Part shown: positions 57,710 to 64,000 of the stretch, in pieces
Layout: every line of letters begins with the position of its first letter
Position numbering within the stretch: the first letter of the stretch is position 1
Assembly: GCF_002979455.1 (NCBI RefSeq)
Contig: NZ_PCOU01000001.1
Location: 1-64,000, forward strand
Direction of reading: 5' to 3'
Source of the DNA: Chryseobacterium sp. MYb7
GTDB lineage: Bacteria > Bacteroidota > Bacteroidia > Flavobacteriales > Weeksellaceae
DNA length: 64,000 bases
Program-made: the position numbers and the translations under genes
Notes under the pieces: generated by a model
Database searches by the model: none
The model's input: the letters and a program-made list of their open reading frames with translations, nothing else
Told to the model about the DNA's origin: nothing

Positions 57710-60301
57710 ATGGCAAAAGCAGCGAAGAAAGAAACCCCATTAATGACGCAGTACAATACCATCAAGGCGAAATACCCTGATGCGTTGTTATTATTCAGGG
57801 TTGGGGATTTTTATGAAACTTTTGGGCAGGATGCTGTCAGAACTTCTCAGATTCTGGGTATTGTGCTTACCAAAAGAGCCAATGGTGAGGGGCATATAGA
57901 ACTTGCTGGGTTTCCACATCATTCTGTAGATTCTTATCTTCCAAAATTGGTGAGGGCGGGAATGAGGGTGGCAATCTGTGATCAGCTGGAAGACCCCAAA
58001 ATGGTGAAGGGGATTGTAAAACGTGGTGTCACTGAGTTGGTTACCCCAGGTGTTACGTTCAATGATCAGGTATTAAATTCCAAAAAAAATAACTTCCTTC
58101 TTTCATTACATAAAGAAAAAGAGAAATACGGAATCGCTTTGGTGGATATCTCTACGGGAGAATTTCTGGTAAGCGAAGGAAATTTAGAAAAGCTTTTGCA
58201 CATCGTCAATACTTTTGATCCCAGTGAGATTATTTACCAAAGAAGTGTGCAGATTCCGGAGCATATCAAAAATAAAAATGCCTTTAAGCTTGAAGACTGG
58301 GCATTCCAATATAATTTTGCCTACGAAAAACTAACGAATCATTTTAAAACCAATTCTTTAAAAGGTTTTGGAGTGGAAAATCTTCCGTTGGCGATTACGG
58401 CAGCAGGTGCTATTTTCGCTTATCTGGTAGAAGATACCCATCACAATCTGCTTGCTCATATTACAAAACTACAGATCATTCCGCAGGAAGACTATCTGAT
58501 GATGGATAATTTTACTCTGAGAAACCTGGAAATCGTTTACCCAAGCAACCCTCAAGGGAAATCACTGCTGGATATTATCGATAAAACGTCTACTCCGATG
58601 GGAGGTAGGCTTTTAAGAAGAAGAATTATTCTTCCTTTAAAATCGGTAGATGAGATCATGAGAAGGCTTTCTCTGATTGATTTTTTAAACGAAAATGATG
58701 CTCTTAAATACGAGATTTGTCAGCTTCTGAGATCAATTTCTGATCTTGACCGATTAATGGGAAAATTGGCTGCAGAGAAAATTTCGCCTAAAGAACTGGG
58801 ATATCTGCGTCAAAGTTTGATTAATATTCATACAATCAAAGCGTTACTGCATTCTCATGCAGATGTGCTGGCTTGGTTAGAACCTTTATTTGATCTGGAA
58901 GAATTGATTAAATTCCTGCAAAATCATCTTAATGAAGAACTTCCGGTAAATATTGCCAAAGGAAATGTCATTAAAGAAGGCGTTTCTGAAGAGCTTGACA
59001 GATTGAGAAACCTTCAGAGCAAAGGACGCGGTTTCCTGGATGAAATGTGCCAGAGAGAAATTGAAAGAACAGGTATTACCAGTCTTAAAATTGATTTTAA
59101 TAATGTTTTCGGATATTATATTGAAGTTCGAAATACCCATAAAGATAAAGTTCCGGATGATTGGGTAAGAAAGCAGACCTTAGTGAATGCTGAAAGATAC
59201 ATTACCGAAGAACTGAAGGAATACGAAAACCAGATCCTTGGCGCTGAAGAAAAAATAGGCGTTCTGGAAACTTCACTGTACAGAAATGTATGTGCTGAAA
59301 CGATGGTTTATATTGATCAGATTCAAGGGAATTCCAATATTATTGCTCAGCTTGATGTGGCTTCCGGATTGTCTGAACTTGCTGTTTCTGAGAGCTATAC
59401 AAAGCCTGTTTTGAATGATGCTTATGCTATTGATTTAAAAGAAGCCAGACACCCGATTATTGAAAATGCCCTTCCGCTGGGAGAAAAATACATTCCGAAT
59501 GACATCTTTCTGGATAAAGATTCTCAGCAGATTATCATGGTAACAGGACCCAACATGGCCGGTAAATCGGCAATTCTGCGTCAAACGGCAATTGTATGTC
59601 TCTTGGCTCAGATTGGAAGTTTTGTGCCTGCAAAACATGCTGAAATCGGATTACTGGATAAGATCTTTACAAGAGTAGGAGCCACAGACAATATCTCTGC
59701 AGGAGAATCTACTTTCATGGTAGAAATGAATGAAGCGGCCAATATTCTGAATAATATTTCAGAACGAAGCCTTATTTTACTGGATGAAATTGGCCGTGGA
59801 ACATCTACATATGACGGGGTTTCTATTGCCTGGGCTATTGCAGAATATCTTCATCAGCATCCTACGCAAGCCAAAACGTTGTTTGCAACGCATTACCATG
59901 AACTGAACGAAATGACAGTCAGTTTCGAAAGAGTGAAAAACTTCCACGTTTCTATTCAGGAAAACAAAGGAAACATTATTTTCCTGAGAAAGCTGGTTCC
60001 GGGTGGAAGTGAGCACAGTTTTGGTATCCATGTGGCAAAGTTGGCCGGAATGCCTGCCAAAGTAGTAAACAGAGCGAATGAAATCCTTAAAACATTGGAA
60101 GCAAGCAGAACTCAGGGAACCAGTTCATCAGAAACGATCAAAAGAGTAACTGAAGAAAATATGCAGCTTTCTTTCTTTCAGCTGGATGATCCTGTTCTGG
60201 AGAATATCCGTGAAGAACTGACGAAAATAGATATCAATACATTGACCCCGATTGAAGCTTTAATGAAGCTGAATTCAATAAAAAAAATGATTGGAGGGTA
60301 A
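57710..60301 (+). CDS. mutS: DNA mismatch repair protein MutS
   Basis: An 863-residue protein in the usual length range. The mismatch-contacting motif is in FRVGDFYETFGQDA (about 29-42, Phe-x-Glu form). The ATPase domain has Walker A TGPNMAGKSAILRQTA (about 612-627), Walker B LILLDEIGRGTSTYDGVS and DNISAGESTFMVEMNE. It recognises base mismatches and recruits MutL (not in window). Ends in the hairpin at 60280-60319, whose left arm overlaps the last codons. Confidence 0.97.
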   Translation: MAKAAKKETPLMTQYNTIKAKYPDALLLFRVGDFYETFGQDAVRTSQILGIVLTKRANGEGHIELAGFPHHSVDSYLPKLVRAGMRVAICDQLEDPKMVKGIVKRGVTELVTPGVTFNDQVLNSKKNNFLLSLHKEKEKYGIALVDISTGEFLVSEGNLEKLLHIVNTFDPSEIIYQRSVQIPEHIKNKNAFKLEDWAFQYNFAYEKLTNHFKTNSLKGFGVENLPLAITAAGAIFAYLVEDTHHNLLAHITKLQIIPQEDYLMMDNFTLRNLEIVYPSNPQGKSLLDIIDKTSTPMGGRLLRRRIILPLKSVDEIMRRLSLIDFLNENDALKYEICQLLRSISDLDRLMGKLAAEKISPKELGYLRQSLINIHTIKALLHSHADVLAWLEPLFDLEELIKFLQNHLNEELPVNIAKGNVIKEGVSEELDRLRNLQSKGRGFLDEMCQREIERTGITSLKIDFNNVFGYYIEVRNTHKDKVPDDWVRKQTLVNAERYITEELKEYENQILGAEEKIGVLETSLYRNVCAETMVYIDQIQGNSNIIAQLDVASGLSELAVSESYTKPVLNDAYAIDLKEARHPIIENALPLGEKYIPNDIFLDKDSQQIIMVTGPNMAGKSAILRQTAIVCLLAQIGSFVPAKHAEIGLLDKIFTRVGATDNISAGESTFMVEMNEAANILNNISERSLILLDEIGRGTSTYDGVSIAWAIAEYLHQHPTQAKTLFATHYHELNEMTVSFERVKNFHVSIQENKGNIIFLRKLVPGGSEHSFGIHVAKLAGMPAKVVNRANEILKTLEASRTQGTSSSETIKRVTEENMQLSFFQLDDPVLENIREELTKIDINTLTPIEALMKLNSIKKMIGG

Positions 60302-60319
60302 TCCAATCATTTTTTTTTT
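60280..60319. terminator. Bidirectional terminator between mutS and the peptide genes
   Basis: Arms AATGATTGGA (60286-60295) and TCCAATCATT (60302-60311), flanked by A8 on the left and T10 on the right. It can serve mutS and, on the minus strand, the peptide gene ending at 60334. Confidence 0.9.
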
Positions 60320-60333
60320 GTTATTTTTTTGTG

Positions 60334-60501
60334 TTAGCAGCAGAATCCATCCTGCATTCCTGGAACTCCAGATCGTTCTTCTCCGGTATGAGGATCTGTA
60401 CAGCTTATTACTCTTGGGCATACAGGTCTGTTAGCTCCGCCGCTGATCACTTTCAGCTCATTTTTGCTCAATTTTCTTTTCTGATTTTTTAAATTTTTCA
60501 T
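60334..60501 (-). CDS. Bacteriocin-like double-glycine leader peptide 1
   Basis: A 55-residue peptide. The leader MKNLKNQKRKLSKNELKVIS ends GG at residues 21-22, followed by ANRPVCPRVISCTDP and the C-terminal GMQDGFCC. Lys/Leu-rich leaders ending GG are the marker of Bacteroidota ribosomal peptides exported by C39-containing transporters. Four Cys lie in the core, with a terminal CC. Own promoter at 60524-60554. No modification or transport gene is adjacent. Similar leader and C-terminal CC to peptides 2 and 3. Confidence 0.8.
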   Translation of the reverse strand: MKNLKNQKRKLSKNELKVISGGANRPVCPRVISCTDPHTGEERSGVPGMQDGFCC

Positions 60502-60523
60502 AATAATTTTAATTTGATAAAAG

Positions 60524-60554
60524 CTAATTTACAAGTTATTTTATTATATTCAAA
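60524..60554 (-). promoter_or_regulatory. Promoter of peptide gene 1
   Basis: Minus strand: TTTG at 60551-60554, 19 bases, then TAAATTAG at 60524-60531. The same spacing and TAnnTTAG form are found in front of peptide gene 3. It deviates from TAnnTTTG by one base. Confidence 0.6.
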
Positions 60555-60604
60555 ATATTGTGAGTCAAATTGTTAACTTTTTTTGCGCAGGGATTCTCCT
60601 TCAC

Positions 60605-60632
60605 AAAAAAAGATTGAGGGGCCGCCTCAATC
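60605..60632 (-). terminator. Terminator of peptide genes 3-2
   Basis: Minus-strand stem GATTGAGG/CCTCAATC with a five-base GC loop and a T7 run. It ends the transcript of peptide genes 3 and 2 before the promoter of gene 1. Confidence 0.85.
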
Positions 60633-60662
60633 CTTTATTATCTAACAAAGCTTTTTATGATA

Positions 60663-60818
60663 TTAACAGCATTGTCCTTTAGTATTACATGAGCCTATTG
60701 TCATCTCACCGTCAATATTACAAAAACAAGTTCCGGGACAAAGTGGCCCACTTCCTCCGTTGATTTGTTTTAATTCACTTTTTGTTAATTTTCTTTTTTG
60801 AATGTTTGATTTTTTCAT
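60663..60818 (-). CDS. Bacteriocin-like double-glycine leader peptide 2
   Basis: A 51-residue peptide. Leader MKKSNIQKRKLTKSELKQIN ends GG at 21-22. The core SGPLCPGTCFCNIDGEMTIG then SCNTKGQCC has six Cys and the same C-terminal CC. The gene lies 33 bases after gene 3 with no promoter of its own, so the two form one transcript. Confidence 0.82.
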   Translation of the reverse strand: MKKSNIQKRKLTKSELKQINGGSGPLCPGTCFCNIDGEMTIGSCNTKGQCC

Positions 60819-60851
60819 GATAAATTTAGTTTAGTTATTGTTTTAGTTTGG

Positions 60852-61007
60852 TTAACAGCAGAATCCGTTTTTGTCACCGGCACCAAGCTGCCATTCTTCA
60901 AATTCTCCTCTACGGCAGAATCCGTCAAAGCATAATCTTCCGCTTCCTTTAATCTCTTTTAATTCATTTTTAGTCAATTTTCTTGACTGGATGTTTGATT
61001 TTTTCAT
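60852..61007 (-). CDS. Bacteriocin-like leader peptide 3, with GSG in place of GG
   Basis: A 51-residue peptide. The leader MKKSNIQSRKLTKNELKEIK is followed by GSG instead of the expected GG. The core RLCFDGFCRRGEFEEWQLGA then GDKNGFCC has four Cys and the shared CC end. The leader is nearly identical to that of peptide 2. The altered cleavage motif may change or prevent processing. First gene of the two-gene unit, promoter at 61031-61060. Confidence 0.8.
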   Translation of the reverse strand: MKKSNIQSRKLTKNELKEIKGSGRLCFDGFCRRGEFEEWQLGAGDKNGFCC

Positions 61008-61030
61008 GGTATTTTAGTTTTGATTCTGAG

Positions 61031-61060
61031 CTAAATTACATTTTATTTTTATTAATTCAA
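61031..61060 (-). promoter_or_regulatory. Promoter of peptide genes 3-2
   Basis: Minus strand: TTG at 61058-61060, 19 bases, then TAATTTAG at 61031-61038. Similar to the promoter of peptide gene 1. Confidence 0.6.
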
Positions 61061-61156
61061 CAGCTGGTGAAAGAATTTTGTATAATAAATAGAATTCTTA
61101 ACAAATTTTAACAAGTTGATTTCTATTGAGAAAGAATGCATTTGTTAATTTTGAAT

Positions 61157-61645
61157 ATGAAGAATTTAATAATAATCCTTACCGTATTTATGCTTTGTTC
61201 GGTTTATAAAGCCCAGCAAACAGATATTTCTGTAGTAAAATATGAAGATCTGGAAAAGCGTATTGAACAGGAAAAAGATAAGCTGCTTGTTGTGAATTTC
61301 TGGTCTACCACCTGCGCTCCCTGTGTAAAGGAGCTTCCGCACTTTATGGAGGTGAATGCTACATATTCAGATCATCAGAAATATAAAATGATTTTAGTGT
61401 CATTGGACAGGTTGGCTGATAAAGAAAGAGTCTTGAAATTCATCAAAAATAAAAATCTTACCGCTGAGGTACTTCTGCTGGACGATATCAAAAGAATGAA
61501 CACCTGGATCCCAAGGTTTGAAAAAGAATGGGATGGAAATATTCCAGTAACGCTGTTTTATAAAAATGGAACGAAACTCTATTTTAATGATGGTGAAATG
61601 AGCAAAGAAGAGCTGGAAAAAACAATTAAAGAAAATCTACAATAA
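61157..61645 (+). CDS. TlpA/ResA-like thioredoxin-fold protein, exported
   Basis: From the ATG at 61157 the protein has 162 residues with a signal peptide (KNLIIILTVFMLCSVYKAQ). The active site CAPC (Cys53 and Cys56) lies in NFWSTTCAPCVKELPHF. It probably reduces or exchanges disulfides in the periplasm. It lies 10 bases before a second thioredoxin-fold gene. It is divergent from the Cys-rich peptide genes, which may be coincidental. An in-frame Met at 61136 is less likely. Confidence 0.87.
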   Translation: MKNLIIILTVFMLCSVYKAQQTDISVVKYEDLEKRIEQEKDKLLVVNFWSTTCAPCVKELPHFMEVNATYSDHQKYKMILVSLDRLADKERVLKFIKNKNLTAEVLLLDDIKRMNTWIPRFEKEWDGNIPVTLFYKNGTKLYFNDGEMSKEELEKTIKENLQ

Positions 61646-61655
61646 ATAATCTATT

Positions 61656-62309
61656 ATGAAAAACCTGAAAATTTTAATGACCGTATTTATCGTTGGACTG
61701 GGATTACTTAGCTTTACAACAATAGATCACGATAAAAACAAAAACCGAAAAGAAAATATTACTGTAAAAGGCTATGAAGTAGGAGATGAAGCTGCTGATT
61801 TTAAGCTTAAAAATATTGATGGGAAAATGGTTTCCCTGAGTGATTTTAAAAGTGCCAAAGGGTTCATTGTGGTATTTACCTGCAACCATTGTCCTTACGC
61901 CAAGAAATACGAAGACAGGATTATTGAGCTTGATAAAAAGTACAAAGCACAAGGTTATCCTGTAATTGCCATCAATCCGAATGATCCTAATGTGCAGCCG
62001 GAAGACGGTTATCAGCAGATGATTGAAAGAGCAAAACAAAAAGGATTTACTTTCCCATATCTGGTAGACGAAGGACAGAAAATTTATCCGCAGTATGGGG
62101 CTACCAAAACGCCGCATGTTTTTGTTCTGAAAAAAGAGAACGGAAAGAATATCGTAAAATACATTGGTGCTATCGACAATAATTATGATAACCCGAATGA
62201 TGTATCGGAATACTATGCTCAGGATGCCGTAAATGCTTTGATTAAAGGAGAACAGGTAAAAATGACGAAAACAGTAGCCATCGGATGTACGATCAAAGTA
62301 AAGAAATAA
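61656..62309 (+). CDS. Thioredoxin-fold (AhpC/TSA-like) exported protein
   Basis: A 217-residue protein with a signal-type N-terminus (KNLKILMTVFIVGLGLLSFTT). The domain begins VGDEAADFKLKNIDGK; the active site CNHC (Cys76 and Cys79) in VFTCNHCPYAKKYEDR is typical of the NHCPYA redoxin group. VAINPNDPNVQPEDGY and YGATKTPHVFVL follow. A further Cys is near the end (AIGCTIK). Co-transcribed with the TlpA-like gene. Confidence 0.9.
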   Translation: MKNLKILMTVFIVGLGLLSFTTIDHDKNKNRKENITVKGYEVGDEAADFKLKNIDGKMVSLSDFKSAKGFIVVFTCNHCPYAKKYEDRIIELDKKYKAQGYPVIAINPNDPNVQPEDGYQQMIERAKQKGFTFPYLVDEGQKIYPQYGATKTPHVFVLKKENGKNIVKYIGAIDNNYDNPNDVSEYYAQDAVNALIKGEQVKMTKTVAIGCTIKVKK

Positions 62310-62378
62310 TATATTTGCCTTAAAATAAGATCGGTGTTCTTAGAATACCGATTTTTTATGCCTTAATCCCAATTTGAA

Positions 62379-62780
62379 ATGAAATTCCAATTCAGCCTGA
62401 AGTATCTTCTTTTGACCGTATTTATTTTTCTTGTGGAAGTATTGATCGCCACCAAATTAAGTGGTGTTTTCTTCGTGAGAGCGTATCTCGGAGATGTTAT
62501 TGTGGTGATGCTTCTTTATACTTTTGTGAAAAGTTTTATCAAGGTAAATGATCAGAAACTGATTCTGGGAATTCTTATTTTTTCATTTCTGATAGAGTTT
62601 GCCCAGTATTTCAATATTGCAGAAAAACTAGGCTTCCGTCCTGGAAGCCTGATGTATATTGTTATTGGAAACTCTTTCTCATGGATTGATAATCTGTGTT
62701 ACGCTGTAGGCTGCCTTATTCTCTATATTATCATAAAGATGACAAACAATGATAGCTTAAGCTCAACCCCTAATCCCTAA
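62379..62780 (+). CDS. DUF2809 membrane protein
   Basis: A 133-residue protein with four hydrophobic segments. The DUF2809 pattern is visible: VRAYLGDVIVVMLLYTFVKSF (about 33-53), FLIEFAQYFNIAEKLGFRPGS and IVIGNSFSWIDNLCYAVGCLIL (about 94-115). Function unknown. It ends 24 bases before the end of the minus-strand YARHG gene. Confidence 0.85.
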   Translation: MKFQFSLKYLLLTVFIFLVEVLIATKLSGVFFVRAYLGDVIVVMLLYTFVKSFIKVNDQKLILGILIFSFLIEFAQYFNIAEKLGFRPGSLMYIVIGNSFSWIDNLCYAVGCLILYIIIKMTNNDSLSSTPNP

Positions 62781-62804
62781 TTCCTGCAACCTAAAACCTA
62801 TTAT

Positions 62805-63725
62805 CTATCTCCCAAAACTATCATATTTATCCTCCGCATATTTGGTAAAACGGTTCAAGAGAGCCACATTTTCTTTTTCCATAGGTGAAAGATCATTGTC
62901 TACATTGCTTGAAACAGGGATATACCAGTCTGTTTGCTCAAAGAAATTTCTGTAAGTTTCTTTTTTAAATGAATATCCATGTCTTGCAAAAACAGAATTT
63001 TTGATGATTTCAAGATCCAGTTTTCTTAAGTTTTTAAGATCTTTTTCTGTCAGTTTTTGTTTGGAAGCATTCAGTTTGAAGATGGCTTCAGAAGCAATAC
63101 GGTTTTTAGAGGTTTTATAGCTTTCTGTTTTTCCGGTTTCTTCATCTTTGTATTTTTCTGTAAACTCTTTAGGGTTTGACCAGTCTACCAGATCAGAATC
63201 CTTATCAAGCATGAAATTTGGATTGTAAACAAACTCTTTTTTAGTCAGTTTAAGTGTTTTTGAAGGAGCTTTAACACTTGTTTTATCAAAGGCATTCCAC
63301 TTTCCGGTTAAGCTGTCACCTTTTAGTTTTACTTCAAACCTTCCGTCTGTTTTGTCATTGCCGGGTTCATCCAGTACAAAAGATGCTGCAGTTTCATTGA
63401 AAACTCCTCTGAACGGACGCTGATTGCCATTCACGATACTTTGCCCATAAACGCTGTCTTTAGTAATTCTGTTGATCTTTAAAGAAATTCTTTTGTAGTT
63501 GTTCACGTCATATTCTGAGCCGTCCATCTGATCAACTACCTTTTCCATTCCGGCGAATTCTCCGGTATAAATTCCGTAATATTCTTTATGAACTTCAGGA
63601 ACTACCACAGAGTCTTTCTTTGCGGTCAGAGAATCTTTCCCCGATTCATTGGTCTTACCATCTTTTTTACAACTGATCAGAGAAGCTGTCAATAAAGAAA
63701 TCAAGGTGTAGTGTACAATTTTCAT
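62805..63725 (-). CDS. YARHG-domain lipoprotein
   Basis: A 306-residue lipoprotein (lipobox LISCKK, Cys about residue 19). The central part (about 50-140) is beta-rich with GIYTGEFAGMEKVVDQMDG. The YARHG domain is at the C-terminus: EIIKNSVFARHGYSFKKETYRNFFEQTDWYIP (about 238-269). YARHG domains are extracellular and thought to bind cell-wall material; the function is unproven. The start overlaps the stop of the DUF2306 gene (ATGA), so they are coupled. Confidence 0.9.
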   Translation of the reverse strand: MKIVHYTLISLLTASLISCKKDGKTNESGKDSLTAKKDSVVVPEVHKEYYGIYTGEFAGMEKVVDQMDGSEYDVNNYKRISLKINRITKDSVYGQSIVNGNQRPFRGVFNETAASFVLDEPGNDKTDGRFEVKLKGDSLTGKWNAFDKTSVKAPSKTLKLTKKEFVYNPNFMLDKDSDLVDWSNPKEFTEKYKDEETGKTESYKTSKNRIASEAIFKLNASKQKLTEKDLKNLRKLDLEIIKNSVFARHGYSFKKETYRNFFEQTDWYIPVSSNVDNDLSPMEKENVALLNRFTKYAEDKYDSFGR

Positions 63726-64000
63726 ATCTGTTTTTTTGTGATTAAATATTCAATAATAAGGATATTGGGAACCCAGCCCAGCCATGCAATAATCTGATAG
63801 ACATCCATTGGATTGGGATGAAATAAATATACAATAATTACTTTCCACATTCTCAAGGTAATAGCAGATAATGTAAAAGCAAAACTCCGCCACATCCACT
63901 GCTTGTGTTCTTTAAACCTTTTCTGTCTTGCCAGCTGATACGCTTTAAACGTTGAAAACCACCATAAAAAGCCTAAAATAACAAAAGAAATCTTTGATAA
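63722..64000 (-). CDS. DUF2306 membrane protein, 5' part outside window
   Basis: The last 92 residues are visible. They contain hydrophobic segments and the DUF2306-type sequence AYQLARQKRFKEHKQWMWRSFAFTLSAITLRMW, with HxxWMxRS as the conserved motif, and end LIITEYL-like then ITKKQI. The stop overlaps the start of the YARHG gene by four bases. The N-terminal part lies beyond position 64000. Confidence 0.75.
   Translation of the reverse strand, partial: LSKISFVILGFLWWFSTFKAYQLARQKRFKEHKQWMWRSFAFTLSAITLRMWKVIIVYLFHPNPMDVYQIIAWLGWVPNILIIEYLITKKQI

Overview
The window looks like a chromosomal segment of a Bacteroidota bacterium, most likely Chryseobacterium or a close Weeksellaceae relative (inference). 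It is AT-rich and uses promoters of the Bacteroidota type (-33 TTTG, about 19 bases, -7 TAnnTTTG); the best example, in front of two tRNA-Val genes, matches exactly. It carries carboxypeptidase-regulatory/TonB-dependent receptors, a DUF4249 lipoprotein, a LytS/LytTR two-component system with 2TM proteins, a 'VGINT' surface protein and short double-glycine bacteriocin-like peptides.

Layout. 1-1163: a possible transposase start and two secreted proteins, one Cys-rich. 1816-6375: Prc protease, SodC, a phosphopantetheinyl transferase and an AraC/GyrI regulator. 6379-13325: a coherent signalling locus with a TonB-dependent receptor, a secreted partner, a LytS-type kinase fused to a 2TM domain, three stand-alone 2TM(-like) proteins, an ICMT-like methyltransferase and a LytTR response regulator. 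Three promoters here share a paired operator with exactly 21-bp spacing at a fixed distance from the -7 box. 13387-20785: a mini-ORF, an alpha/beta hydrolase, a Gly/Cys-tailed membrane protein and a TonB receptor with its DUF4249 lipoprotein. 20856-29491: MnmA, ClpC and a cell-surface glycosyltransferase group that includes SufE. 29734-33698: an accessory island with a 795-residue toxin-like protein (C39-like cysteine peptidase C-terminus) followed by two tandem paralogous small genes that look like immunity genes. 33887-34071: two tRNA-Val. 34114-43426: FolC, TolC, SprT-like protease, mannose-1-phosphate guanylyltransferase, Bcp, an endonuclease III without Fe-S ligands, DinB and a DUF885 peptidase. 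43596-46259: ExbB-ExbD-TonB. 46275-49289: a heptanucleotide repeat array beside a four-helix-bundle gene, and a fused SpmA-SpmB protein. 49344-57585: AccD without its zinc-ribbon cysteines, FbaA, NAD kinase, CBS protein, a candidate small RNA, a SpoU methyltransferase, bestrophin and a cupin-like protein. 57710-60301: MutS. 60334-61007: three short peptide genes with double-glycine-type leaders and a terminal Cys-Cys. 61157-64000: two thioredoxin-fold proteins, a DUF2809 protein, a YARHG lipoprotein and a truncated DUF2306 protein.

The most promising leads are the LytTR/2TM regulon with its newly visible operator, the toxin with duplicated partners, the orphan peptide cluster, the candidate small RNA at 53072-53139, and a 66-bp structured repeat present twice at convergent gene ends.
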